A stretch of DNA of 61,296 nucleotides from Verrucomicrobiota bacterium. Lineage in GTDB: Bacteria; Verrucomicrobiota; Verrucomicrobiia; Chthoniobacterales; JAFAMB01. Both the position numbers and the translations under genes were made by a program. The notes beneath the pieces were generated by a model. That model did no database searches. It was not told the origin of the DNA and was given only the letters and a program-made list of their open reading frames with translations. Numbering within the stretch: position 1 is the first letter of the stretch; every line of letters begins with the position of its first letter. This document shows positions 25,205 to 34,795 of this stretch, one piece after another. The DNA lies in assembly GCA_019239825.1 (NCBI GenBank), contig JAFAZK010000021.1, positions 1 to 61,296 on the forward strand. The letters run 5' to 3'.

Positions 25205-26205
25205 ATGTTTTGTTTGTAGGCGGTACAGGACAAATTTCACTCTCTTCGGTACTGGAAAGTATTGCGGCGGGTCATAAAGTGAGCGTTTTCAATCGGGGAA
25301 AATCGCCGATCGAAGAGTTGCCCAGAGAGATCAATAGAATCGTAGGAGACATGAATGACCCGGATTCGTACGGTAAACTACGAAAAGAGCACTTCGATGT
25401 AGTTTGCCAATTCAAGGTTTTCACCCCTGAACAGATGAAGGTCGATCTGGAAACCTTTACCGGGAGGGTCGGGCAATACATTTTCATCTCGTCTGCTTCC
25501 TGTTATGAGAAACCAGCGAAACAGTATTTGATAACGGAAAAGACGCCGTTGGAAAATCCGTTTTGGGAATACAGCAGGCTCAAAATAGAAAGTGAACAGG
25601 TGTTGCGGGATCAAGAGCAACTGCCCTACACGATTGTCCGCCCCAGTCATACCATTCGCACTCATCTACCAATTCAGATTGGGGATTGGATGGTAGGCTT
25701 AAAAAGAATTCTCGAAGGAAAGCCCCTGTTGGTTACAGGGGACGGGACTGCCCCCTGGACGCTGACGCGGCCTGTGGACTTCTCGATTCCTTTCGTCCGC
25801 TTGTTCGGCAGAGCCGAAGCGATCGGGGAGGACTTTCATATTACGGGCGATCGCGGTTTTACCTGGGACAATATCCATAGTGCCATCGCACGGGGGTTTG
25901 GGACGGTAACGAACAACGTGCACGTTCCGACCGAGACACTTATTCGGTACAATCGCGATTGGATAGGGCCGCTGATGGGTGACAAGATGTATACTGCGCT
26001 TTTTGATAATTCGAAGATCAAAGCGTTGGTCGGCGATTTTAAGTGTTCGGAGGACTTGGATGAAATCCTGGCTGAACCGGTCAAAACTGCGAGAAAACTG
26101 ATCGAAACGGAACGTCCCAACGGAGCGGCTCAATCGAGGGATGAAGCGCAAAATAGCCTTATCGATAGGATCGTGGCAGAACAGACAGCTCTTGGGAACA
26201 ACTAA
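25201..26205 (+). CDS. NAD-dependent epimerase/dehydratase (extended SDR)
   Basis: A 334-residue extended SDR. The nucleotide-binding start is MNVLFVGGTGQIS, in which the last glycine of GxxGxxG is Ser. YxxxK appears as YSRLKIE after SSASCYEK, and the protein resembles plant CSP41/isoflavone-reductase-like atypical SDRs. The ATG at 25201 is chosen over the longer frame from 25168 because the Rossmann fold begins there. Its place after the sugar locus suggests a role with sugar or nucleotide-sugar substrates, but the substrate is unknown. Confidence 0.82.
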   Translation: MNVLFVGGTGQISLSSVLESIAAGHKVSVFNRGKSPIEELPREINRIVGDMNDPDSYGKLRKEHFDVVCQFKVFTPEQMKVDLETFTGRVGQYIFISSASCYEKPAKQYLITEKTPLENPFWEYSRLKIESEQVLRDQEQLPYTIVRPSHTIRTHLPIQIGDWMVGLKRILEGKPLLVTGDGTAPWTLTRPVDFSIPFVRLFGRAEAIGEDFHITGDRGFTWDNIHSAIARGFGTVTNNVHVPTETLIRYNRDWIGPLMGDKMYTALFDNSKIKALVGDFKCSEDLDEILAEPVKTARKLIETERPNGAAQSRDEAQNSLIDRIVAEQTALGNN

Positions 26206-26429
26206 GAGAGGGAAACAAGGTTAATAGAAAATAAGTTAACAAAAAGAGACTGAGACGGTGACACGTCTAGTTTTAACTGGAGGCAGGGTTACCGCTCCGG
26301 TTCTTGGTCCGCGAGAGCAAGCGCGGTGCCTATTTTCGAACGAGTCTTTTCTTTGCGATCTTTTGCGGCTATTACCTCTGTTTCTCCGTTTCAGCCCTTT
26401 CGAGCACGAGCAGGGGGACGATGTTCTTG

Positions 26430-27917
26430 TTACTGTTGAATCGCGCTTTCCTCGTGAGTCGGCCACTTCGATACCTGGGATGGGGTCGGGAGCTCCGACA
26501 CGTCCCAACCGCCGCCGAGCGCTTCAACCAGGGATACCGCGCTGGTCATCTGTAATACTTCAACCGTGATGACGTTTTGCTGGTCGGTGAGTAAAGTGGT
26601 CTGAGCAGTGACAACATCGATGTATGGATCGAGGCCGGTTTGGAATCTGCCCATCTCAAGCGTCACAAACTCTTGGGCAGATTTCTCGGCATCGCGTTGC
26701 TCGCGCAGTTGTTTGGAGTAAAGGCGGATTTCGGCCAAGGCGTCTTCCACCTGTTGAAACCCAGTGAGCACGGTCTGCCGGTAAGCGGCCAGATCGGCAT
26801 TATAGGTTCCAATGAATTGATGAACTGTCGCGGTGCGGAGTCCGGCATCGAAAATGGTTTCGGAGGCGGATGGCCCGATTGACCAGGTACGATTGTTGGT
26901 ATCGAACAGGTTGCTGAAATGGCGACTCGTGAACCCGGCATCAGAACTCAAATTGAACTCAGGGAAATAGGCAGCGTAGGCTTGGCCGATTTGAGCGTTA
27001 GCAGATGCCATGGCGCGTTCTGCGGCAGCGATATCGGGTCTGCGCTCGAGTAATTGGGAGGGGACACCGACCGGGATCCGAGGCGGAGACCGATCTAAAG
27101 TCCTAACCGGGATCGAGAAGTTGGAGGCAACCCTACCGAGCAATACGGCGATCGCATGTTCAAATTGGGCTCGGGCAACACCGATATTGGTCGCGCTCGC
27201 CTCGGCGTTTTGCAAGGTGTTCTGAGCTTCTACCACCGAAATCCTGTCAGTGATTCCGGTTTCGAACTGGACCTGGTTGAAAGCCAGCGCTTTCTCGAAG
27301 GCAACGATCGTATCGTTGAAAAGCTTCTGCAGGGTGTCTTGTCCTCGAATTTGGAAGTAGAGCGTCGCTAAAGTAGCCTGCTCGGTCAGTTTTTCATTCT
27401 CCAGGTCGGCTGCGCTAAGCTGGGCGCTGTACTGAGCCGACCTGAGAGCGTTTCGCACTTTGCCCCAGACGTCCGGAGCCCAAGAAATTTCCAAAGTGGA
27501 AAGGATAGTAGTGATCGGGTTAAGGGGAGGGGTGCGTGATTTGGTCCAGGAAGCGTTAGCCGTGAGGGTAGGATAAAGCTGGGCGTTGGTTTCAGCGATG
27601 ATAGCTCGCGCTTGCATGAAGTTCTCGAAGAACTCCTTAATATTCTGGTTGTTAATATTGAGTTGTTCTTCGAGCGCATTCAGATCCGGATCGTGGAAGA
27701 CTCTCCACCATTCACCTCGAAGCATCGCGTCTCGCGGCTGAGCAATATCCCAGCCCTCGGAATTTTTGTAATGGGCGGGAATCTCTTTGTAACTGGACGG
27801 TAATGGTTCCTCGGTAGCGGCCGGCTTATGGTATTTCGGACCCACTAATATGCATCCGGTCAGGGTGCACAAGACGATGCAGAGACAGATCGTGAATGTT
27901 AGTCGCAGTGAAGTCAT
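26430..27917 (-). CDS. RND outer-membrane channel lipoprotein (NodT/OprM family)
   Basis: A 495-residue TolC-like outer-membrane factor. The N-terminus is a lipoprotein signal with lipobox L-T-G-C and lipidated C22. The YHKPAATEEPLPSSYKE segment and two repeated coiled-coil halves (QATLATLYFQIRGQDTLQ, VLTGFQQVEDALAEIRLYSKQ) are typical. It closes the efflux operon after two permeases. It could also serve the other RND pump in the window, which lacks its own channel. The gap to the upstream permease (140 bp) holds a repeat. Confidence 0.92.
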   Translation of the reverse strand: MTSLRLTFTICLCIVLCTLTGCILVGPKYHKPAATEEPLPSSYKEIPAHYKNSEGWDIAQPRDAMLRGEWWRVFHDPDLNALEEQLNINNQNIKEFFENFMQARAIIAETNAQLYPTLTANASWTKSRTPPLNPITTILSTLEISWAPDVWGKVRNALRSAQYSAQLSAADLENEKLTEQATLATLYFQIRGQDTLQKLFNDTIVAFEKALAFNQVQFETGITDRISVVEAQNTLQNAEASATNIGVARAQFEHAIAVLLGRVASNFSIPVRTLDRSPPRIPVGVPSQLLERRPDIAAAERAMASANAQIGQAYAAYFPEFNLSSDAGFTSRHFSNLFDTNNRTWSIGPSASETIFDAGLRTATVHQFIGTYNADLAAYRQTVLTGFQQVEDALAEIRLYSKQLREQRDAEKSAQEFVTLEMGRFQTGLDPYIDVVTAQTTLLTDQQNVITVEVLQMTSAVSLVEALGGGWDVSELPTPSQVSKWPTHEESAIQQ

Positions 27918-27929
27918 TCCGAGGAAAGG

Positions 27930-28045
27930 AGTAGTGGAGTGTTGGAGAAATGGAGTAATGGAGTTATGTTTTGTTATGCTTTGCGATGGCGGGTCCGTCT
28001 GACCGCAGTACTCCGATACTCCAGCACTCCAATACTCCGGGCTGC
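27930..28045. repeat. Inverted 'TACTCCAATACTCC' short-period repeat
   Basis: One half is GGAGTGTTGGAGAAATGGAG and the other ACTCCGATACTCCAGCACTC, with a unit of about 8-9 bp. The halves are inverted copies around a spacer. The element sits between the permease and outer-membrane factor genes and resembles the repeat at the left window edge. Confidence 0.65.
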
Positions 28046-28057
28046 AGGTTTTTTGGG

Positions 28058-31000
28058 TCAGGCGGGCTCGGTTCCATGGTGAAATACATCGGGTTTCTCA
28101 CCCTTCATTCGCAGGCGGAGCCGATCAAAAGCAAGGTAGAGAACCGGGGTGGTATAGAGGGTCAGGAGTTGGCTCACGATCAGGCCGCCGACAATACTGA
28201 TACCAAGTGGCCGGCGCAGTTCTGAGCCGGTTCCCGTTCCTAGGGCCAACGGCAATGCGCCGAATAGGGCGCACATGGTTGTCATTAGGATCGGACGAAA
28301 CCGTAGCATGCAGGCTTCAAAAATGGCGTCGGCAGTGCCTTTCCCCTCCAGGCGCTCCGCTTGGAGCGCGAAGTCGATCATCATGATCGCGTTCTTTTTA
28401 ACAATCCCGATTAGCAGCACAATACCGATAATCGAGATCACGTTAAGATCGCTGTTCCCGATGGTTAATGCCAGCATCGCGCCTACGCCGGCTGACGGTA
28501 AAGTCGATATAATGGTGATGGGATGCACGAGATTTTCGTAAAGGATTCCGAGAACGATGTAGACAGCAAGCAGCGCTGTTAGTACTAGGAGCGGCATGGT
28601 GCTCAGGGATTGTTGATAACCTAGCAGGGTACCGGAATAAAAGCCTCGGATCGATGAAGGCATGCCGAGCTGGCTCTGCATATCCGTGATCCGGGCCGTG
28701 GCATCGCTCAGCGACATGTTAGGAGCCAGGTTAAATGAGACCGTTACCGATGGGAACAAACCTGTATGATTGATGGCGAGTGGAATGGTGTTCGATTGGT
28801 TGGTCGAGACAGCGAAGAGAGGGATGTGACCATTGGCGGGGGACGTTCCCAGGTAGATGTCCTTGAAGTTCTCCGGACTTTGAAAAAAGGGAGGGGCGAC
28901 TTCCAAGACAACATAGTACTGGTTCAATTGGGTGTGAATCAGGGATACCTCCGCTTGGCCAAATGCGTTATAAAGCGCGGTATTGAGGGACTGAACCGTG
29001 AGGCCTAGTTTTGCTGCGGTTGCCCGATCGTAAGTTAGATAGGCGTCGCGTCCGCCGTTCTGTTGGTCCGAGTTAACATCTTGAAATCCCGGTAACCGCC
29101 GCATGGCGTTCATGAGAAGCGGTCCCCACTGAGCGAGTTCTTTGGCGCTGTCGGACTGGATGGTATACTGGTACAATGCGTTGCTACCGCGACCCCCGAT
29201 ACGGATATCTTGCGCCGGCTGCAAGAATACCGAGGCAACCGGCAGACGGTTTAGTTGTGGACGCAGACGATTGATGATAGTAGTGGCATCCACTTTCCGT
29301 TCCGCTAAGGGTTTCAGCGAGATGTAAACAAAAGCAGTATTGGTTGCGCCTGAGCCGCCGGTGAACTCGATGACATTGGCCACGGCGGGATCGCTCTTTA
29401 TCACTCTGCCGATCTGCTGGATGGCATTGTTCATTGCAGCGAAAGAAGAATCCTGGGGACCTTGGACTCCACCGACGATTGCTCCGGTGTCTTGCTGAGG
29501 GAAAAAGCCTTTCGCCATGTTAGTGACGAGTACTACATTGAGCGCAATCGTCAGGAGCAGGACCACTAGGGTAATAGTAGGATTATCCAGAACCCACGTT
29601 AGACTACGGCGGTAAATGGATTGCACCCAGGCAAAGGCGCGTTCGTTGGCCATGTAAATTCGACCATGTTTCCGGCCGCGTTCACTTTTGAGAATGTAGG
29701 CGCACATCATGGGTGTCGTGGTCAACGAGATCGCCATCGAAACGAGAATCGCCGTCGAAAGCGTGACGGCGAACTCACGAAATAGACGGCCCACGATTCC
29801 GCCCATAGCCAAAAGCGGGATAAACACTGCAATCAGGGAAATACTGATGGAGAAGACAGTAAAACCGATTTGTTGTGTGCCCTTTAAGGCTGCCTGAAAT
29901 GGAGTTAACCCTTCTTCCAGATAGCGGGTGATGTTTTCCATCACGACGATGGCGTCGTCGACCACAAACCCGGTCGCAATGGTGAGCGCCATTAGCGATA
30001 GGTTATCGATGCTGTAGCCGAACAGATACATTACCGCACAGGTGGCAATGAGTGAAACTGGTACCGCCACCCCAGGGATGAGCGTCGCGCGAGGATTTCT
30101 TAAGAAGACGAAAACCACGATGATAACCAAGACCACCGAAAAACAGAGGGTCCGTTCAACGTCCTCCACCGAAGCCCGAATGGTGGTGGTCCGGTCGAGC
30201 ACCACAGTAACGTCGATCCCCTCCGGGATAGATGCTTTGATCCAAGGTATCTGGGCCCACAACCGGTTGACCGTATTAATGATGTTGGCTCCCGGTTCCC
30301 GAAAAATGATCAGGGTGACAGCGCGTTTACCATTTAGAAAACCGCCGGCGCGAATGTTTTGGACCGAGTCGGTTACTTGGGCTACGTCCGACAAATGCAC
30401 AGCGGCGCCGTTGCTGTAACCAAGAACCAACGGTTTGTAATCCTCGGCATGAAAGATCTGATCGTTCGCCAAGATGTCCCTGGTAAAGTTGCCATCGCTG
30501 AGCTGACCTTTGGCGACATCGGTGTTCTGCACGCTTAACACCGATTGCACGTTCGCCATGGTGAGACCATAGTTAGCTAACTGCGTCGGGTTGACATCCA
30601 CGCGCACGGATGGCAACGCACCCCCTCCGACGTTGACCTGACCAACGCCTTTGACCTGGGAAAGCTTTTGTTGGATGACGGTGGAAGCCTCATCATACAT
30701 TTTTGCGGCGCCGTATTTGTCCGAGGTAAGACCAAGAATAAAGATCGGTGCGTCGGCGGGATTGACCTTTCGATAGGTTGGATTAGACGGCAGGTTGGCA
30801 GGTAGATACGTCCGGGCAGCGTTGATGGCGGCCTGAACGTCTCGGGCCGCGCCATCGATGTTACGGCTGAGGTCAAATTGAATGGTGATGGAGGTGGTGC
30901 CAAGCGAACTCGCCGATGTCATTTCTGTCACACCAGCGATATGTCCGAGTTGCCGTTCCAAAGGAGTCGCAACGGACGAAGCCATGATCTCGGCGCTGCC

Positions 31001-31159
31001 TCCCGGCAAGCTGGCGCTCACCGAGATAGTAGGAAAATCCACTTGCGGCAGAGGCGATACAGGTAGGACCGAGTAGGCGATCGCGCCGGCAAATGCGATG
31101 CCGATCGTGATAAGGGTCGTCCCAACGGGACGACGAATGAACGCTTCCGAGAAGTTCAT
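28058..31159 (-). CDS. RND efflux permease, MdtC-like
   Basis: A 1033-residue RND pump of the MdtB/MdtC type. It has GFVVDDAIVVMENITRYLEEG with the paired aspartates, twelve helices and the N-terminal FIRRPVGTTLITIGIAFAG. In known MdtABC systems two different permeases combine as B2C heterotrimers; here the two genes are consecutive. It is read after a 324-bp gap full of repeats, so the operon may be split by a secondary promoter. Normal length for the family. Confidence 0.92.
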   Translation of the reverse strand: MNFSEAFIRRPVGTTLITIGIAFAGAIAYSVLPVSPLPQVDFPTISVSASLPGGSAEIMASSVATPLERQLGHIAGVTEMTSASSLGTTSITIQFDLSRNIDGAARDVQAAINAARTYLPANLPSNPTYRKVNPADAPIFILGLTSDKYGAAKMYDEASTVIQQKLSQVKGVGQVNVGGGALPSVRVDVNPTQLANYGLTMANVQSVLSVQNTDVAKGQLSDGNFTRDILANDQIFHAEDYKPLVLGYSNGAAVHLSDVAQVTDSVQNIRAGGFLNGKRAVTLIIFREPGANIINTVNRLWAQIPWIKASIPEGIDVTVVLDRTTTIRASVEDVERTLCFSVVLVIIVVFVFLRNPRATLIPGVAVPVSLIATCAVMYLFGYSIDNLSLMALTIATGFVVDDAIVVMENITRYLEEGLTPFQAALKGTQQIGFTVFSISISLIAVFIPLLAMGGIVGRLFREFAVTLSTAILVSMAISLTTTPMMCAYILKSERGRKHGRIYMANERAFAWVQSIYRRSLTWVLDNPTITLVVLLLTIALNVVLVTNMAKGFFPQQDTGAIVGGVQGPQDSSFAAMNNAIQQIGRVIKSDPAVANVIEFTGGSGATNTAFVYISLKPLAERKVDATTIINRLRPQLNRLPVASVFLQPAQDIRIGGRGSNALYQYTIQSDSAKELAQWGPLLMNAMRRLPGFQDVNSDQQNGGRDAYLTYDRATAAKLGLTVQSLNTALYNAFGQAEVSLIHTQLNQYYVVLEVAPPFFQSPENFKDIYLGTSPANGHIPLFAVSTNQSNTIPLAINHTGLFPSVTVSFNLAPNMSLSDATARITDMQSQLGMPSSIRGFYSGTLLGYQQSLSTMPLLVLTALLAVYIVLGILYENLVHPITIISTLPSAGVGAMLALTIGNSDLNVISIIGIVLLIGIVKKNAIMMIDFALQAERLEGKGTADAIFEACMLRFRPILMTTMCALFGALPLALGTGTGSELRRPLGISIVGGLIVSQLLTLYTTPVLYLAFDRLRLRMKGEKPDVFHHGTEPA

Positions 31160-31483
31160 CCCAGATCCCGAAGATTAAAAATCCACAGATTACGCAGATT
31201 AAAATTCAACCACGAATGGACGCGAATGGACGCGAATGAAAACCAATTTAGACCGCGGATGCATGCGGATTGATGCCGATGCTTCACAGCGGGACCTGCC
31301 GGTAATCCGATCCAGAAATCGTTGTGTAAATCCGTGCTCATCCGTGGCTCGTAGATGTCGGTTAACTTTATGCGACGGCCTAATGAACCCCTTCCTTATT
31401 CGTATCAATTCGCGTCCATTCGTGGTTAATTTGCCGCCCGATGTAATCTGTGAAACCTGCAGATCTTAAAATGGTTTTTGGAT
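31160..31483. repeat. Composite 'CCACGAATGGACGCGAAT' inverted repeat between the two permeases
   Basis: The gap has no gene. CCACGAATGGACGCGAAT at 31210-31227 has a perfect 18-bp inverted copy at 31408-31425, and the flanks add CCACAGATTACGCAGATT versus GATGTAATCTGTGAAACC. The unit GAATGGACGC repeats in tandem. The same family lies at 42631-42670, starting on the Lrp stop codon. It would interrupt the mdt-like operon with a large potential hairpin. Confidence 0.75.
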
Positions 31484-34400
31484 TCATCCTTGGGCTGGGT
31501 TGCTGACTTCGCTTCCCGCGTCAAGGCTGGACTTCTTCCGTGAGAAGCGGCGCGAGAGATTATCAAAAAAGATGTAAATGACGGGAGTCGTGTAGAGCGT
31601 GAGGATCTGGCTGAATATCAGTCCGCCGACCATCGAGATACCGAGCGGACGTCGTAGCTCAGAGCCGAATCCCGAGCCGAACGCTAATGGTACACCCGCC
31701 AATAAAGCGGCCATGGTCGTCATCATGATGGGGCGGAACCGTAACAGACACGCTTCGTAAGCGGCTTCGGTCGCGTTTTTTCCTCGTTGCCTGGCTGCTT
31801 GGAGAGCGAAGTCGACGATCATGATACCGTTCTTTTTCACAATGCCGAGTAGCAGAACCAACCCGATGATAGCGACCACACCGAGATCCTCATGAAAGAG
31901 AATCAACGCCAGGAGAGCGCCCACGCATGCTGACGGCAGCGTCGACAAAATGGTGATGGGATGAATAAAGTTTTCGTAGAGAACCCCTAGAACGATGTAA
32001 ACCGTGACCAAAGCCGCCAGAATGAGAAGCGGCTCATTGGTTAGTGATGCTTGAAATGCTGCGGCTGTGCCTTGGAATCCAGCCTGGATGCTGGCCGGCA
32101 TGCGCAGGCCCTTTTGTACATTCTCTACTAGAGAGATGGCTTCGCCAAGAGAGGCGTTAGGTGAGAGATTAAACGAAACCGTAACCGCGGGGAATTGTCC
32201 CTGGCGGTTGAGGGACAGCAGTTCGGTCGTGTTTTCGAAATGGCAAAACGCACTCAGCGGAACGAGGTTGCTCATGCTGGAGCTAGTCGAGCCGGCGGAG
32301 GTGACGCCGGTGGTGGCAGTTTTGTTGGACAGGGAGTTTCCTGGAGGGCTCAATGTGTTGGCTGCCGGGGTGTAGAGAGCATTACCCGTTAGCGCGTTTG
32401 AACCGGCCGACGATGAACCCGAAGCAGCGAAAGAGGTAGCCGCACTGGGTCCGCTGGTGCCGGCAGAGGAGTTGGCTTGGATATAGATGTGATTGAGGTT
32501 AGATGGGTCTAGCTGGAAGGACGGCTGGACCTCCAAAAGCACGTGGTATTGGTTAACCTGCGTGTACATGGTGTTGATCTGCCGCTGACCAAAAGCGTCG
32601 TACAATGTGTTGACGATGGTGTTAGGTGAGATACCCAGTCGCGAAGCGGTTACTCGATCAATCGCTAAAAACACGGCAAGTCCTCCCGGCTGCTGATCCG
32701 TAGCCACACTCTCCAATTGGGGCAGTGCTTTCAGGCGATCGACGAAACGGTTAGTCCACGTGTTCAATTCGTCAGCATCCGGTCCCTCCAACGTGTACTG
32801 GTATTGGGCACGGCTCACCCGGTCATCAACCGTAATGTTCTGCACCGGGGTCATGTACAGGCGGATTCCGTGAACCTGTTCGAGTTTCGGAGTCAGTCGG
32901 CGAATCACGTCGGCCGCAGTAACTCGTTCTTCAAGCGGTTTGAGATTGATCGACATTCTACCGCTGTTGAGCGTGGTGTTAGTGCCATCTGCACCGATGA
33001 ACGAAGAGAGGCTGTCCACTGCCGGATCCTGAAGGACGACCTTGGCTAGTTCCTGTTGTTTTTCCGCCATCGCCTTAAATCCGATAGTTGCCGGCGCTTG
33101 GGTAATCCCTTGGATGACTCCAGTATCTTGGGACGGGAAGAACCCTTTAGGAATAACGATGTAAAGATAAACGGTGAAGATAAGGGTAACGACGGCGACG
33201 ACGAGTGTGAGTCCCTGATGCCGGAGAACGACCTGCAGGGTTCGCCCGTAAAAAGCGATCATGCCTTCAAAGGCGCGCTCGGAAATCCGGTAGAATCGCC
33301 CCTGCTCAGCCTCAGGCTTATGCTTAACGATGCGGGCGGTCATCATCGGAGTAAGAGTCAAGGAGACCACTGCCGAGATAACGATCGTGACAGCCAAGGT
33401 AACGGCGAATTCCCGGAAGAGACGTCCAACCACGTCCCCCATGAAGAGCAGCGGGATCAACACGGCGATCAGCGACACGGTCAACGAAAGAATGGTGAAT
33501 CCAATTTGCTCGGCACCCTTGAGCGCGGCTTGCATGGGCGGTTCGCCCTCTTCGATGTAGCGCGTGATGTTCTCGATCATCACGATGGCGTCATCGACCA
33601 CAAATCCGGTGGCGATCGTCAGCGCCATTAGCGACAGGTTATCCAGGCTGTACCCCAGGAAATACATGGCTGCGAAAGTCCCTACCAAAGACAAGGGCAC
33701 AGCCACGCTGGGGATAATGGTCGCGGAAAGACTTCGTAAGAAGAGAAAGATGACCATCACGACGAGGCCGATCGTGAGCATCAATTCAAATTCGACGTCG
33801 GCCACGGACGCATTGATCGCAGTAGTCAGATCCGTCAGGGTCGTTATCCGGATACTGGCAGGCAGACTGGATTGGAGCTGGGGCAATAATTGCTTAATAC
33901 TTTTTACTACGCTGATCGTGTTCGCGCCGGGTTGGCGCTGAACGTTTAGGATCACAGCTGGAGTATTATTCATCCAGGCCGCTTGTAGGTTGTTTTCGAC
34001 CCCATCGATGATTCGAGCTACGTCGGTCAGCATGACCGGCGCACCGTTCCGGTAAGCAACCACCACACTTCGATAATCTTTACTGCTGACCAGCTGATCA
34101 TTCGCATCGATCTGAAAATTCTGACGCGGACCATCAAAATTTCCTTTGGCCGCATTTAAGCTGGTCTGCGCCAACGCGGTGCGGACGTCTTCCAGGTTGA
34201 TGCCGTAGGATGACAAGGCCGTTGGATTAACCTGAATGCGGACGGCCGGTTTTTGACCGCCGCTGATGCTGACTAAACCAACTCCGCTCAACTGCGCAAT
34301 CTTAGGAGCGAGACGGGTATCGACCAAGTCCTCAACTTGGTTAAGTGGCATCGCATTTGAAGTTACCGCCATTGTGATTATGGGGGCGTCGGCGGGGTTT

Positions 34401-34795
34401 GTCTTATTGTAGACTGGCGGCGCAGGTAGGTTAGCCGGCAACAGGCTCTGGGCGGCGTTGATGGCCGCCTGTACTTCTTCCCCCGCCACATCGAGTTTCA
34501 GGCTCAGTGTAAACTGCAAGACGATCACAGAGGTTCCGCCTGAACTGATGGACGTCATTTGGTTCAGGCCCGGCATTTGCCCGAATTGGCGTTCGAGTGG
34601 AGCAGTTACCGTTGTCGCCACCACATCCGGACTGGCGCCCGGATAAAAGGTTAGGACCTGAATAGTGGGATAATCAACCTGCGGAAGCGCGGAGACCGGG
34701 AGTTGCAGATAAGCAACTGCACCGGTCAGGAAGATGGCGACCATTAGCAGAGACGTTGCTACCGGCCGCAGGATAAATGGGCTGGACGGACTCAT
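31484..34795 (-). CDS. RND efflux permease, MdtB-like, with a Ser/Ala-rich insertion
   Basis: A 1103-residue RND permease, about 60-70 longer than its relatives. Proton-relay aspartates are in GFVVDDAIVMIENITRYIEEG. The extra length is a low-complexity Ser/Ala/Thr/Gly/Asn stretch (about residues 770-845; DNA about 32265-32485) between the segment HIYIQANSS and NLVPLSAF. By family topology this falls in the second periplasmic domain near the docking face, where it could touch the adaptor or channel. Its start overlaps the adaptor gene by 4 bp (ATGA). Confidence 0.92.
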   Translation of the reverse strand: MSPSSPFILRPVATSLLMVAIFLTGAVAYLQLPVSALPQVDYPTIQVLTFYPGASPDVVATTVTAPLERQFGQMPGLNQMTSISSGGTSVIVLQFTLSLKLDVAGEEVQAAINAAQSLLPANLPAPPVYNKTNPADAPIITMAVTSNAMPLNQVEDLVDTRLAPKIAQLSGVGLVSISGGQKPAVRIQVNPTALSSYGINLEDVRTALAQTSLNAAKGNFDGPRQNFQIDANDQLVSSKDYRSVVVAYRNGAPVMLTDVARIIDGVENNLQAAWMNNTPAVILNVQRQPGANTISVVKSIKQLLPQLQSSLPASIRITTLTDLTTAINASVADVEFELMLTIGLVVMVIFLFLRSLSATIIPSVAVPLSLVGTFAAMYFLGYSLDNLSLMALTIATGFVVDDAIVMIENITRYIEEGEPPMQAALKGAEQIGFTILSLTVSLIAVLIPLLFMGDVVGRLFREFAVTLAVTIVISAVVSLTLTPMMTARIVKHKPEAEQGRFYRISERAFEGMIAFYGRTLQVVLRHQGLTLVVAVVTLIFTVYLYIVIPKGFFPSQDTGVIQGITQAPATIGFKAMAEKQQELAKVVLQDPAVDSLSSFIGADGTNTTLNSGRMSINLKPLEERVTAADVIRRLTPKLEQVHGIRLYMTPVQNITVDDRVSRAQYQYTLEGPDADELNTWTNRFVDRLKALPQLESVATDQQPGGLAVFLAIDRVTASRLGISPNTIVNTLYDAFGQRQINTMYTQVNQYHVLLEVQPSFQLDPSNLNHIYIQANSSAGTSGPSAATSFAASGSSSAGSNALTGNALYTPAANTLSPPGNSLSNKTATTGVTSAGSTSSSMSNLVPLSAFCHFENTTELLSLNRQGQFPAVTVSFNLSPNASLGEAISLVENVQKGLRMPASIQAGFQGTAAAFQASLTNEPLLILAALVTVYIVLGVLYENFIHPITILSTLPSACVGALLALILFHEDLGVVAIIGLVLLLGIVKKNGIMIVDFALQAARQRGKNATEAAYEACLLRFRPIMMTTMAALLAGVPLAFGSGFGSELRRPLGISMVGGLIFSQILTLYTTPVIYIFFDNLSRRFSRKKSSLDAGSEVSNPAQG

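Noticed and set aside
26236..26569. Short frames between the epimerase and outer-membrane factor genes
   Set aside because: Overlapping frames on both strands without domain, ribosome site or composition support.
31190..31450. Repeats that look like a CRISPR array
   Set aside because: The units are short, tandem and inverted with no unique equal-length spacers, and no cas genes are present.
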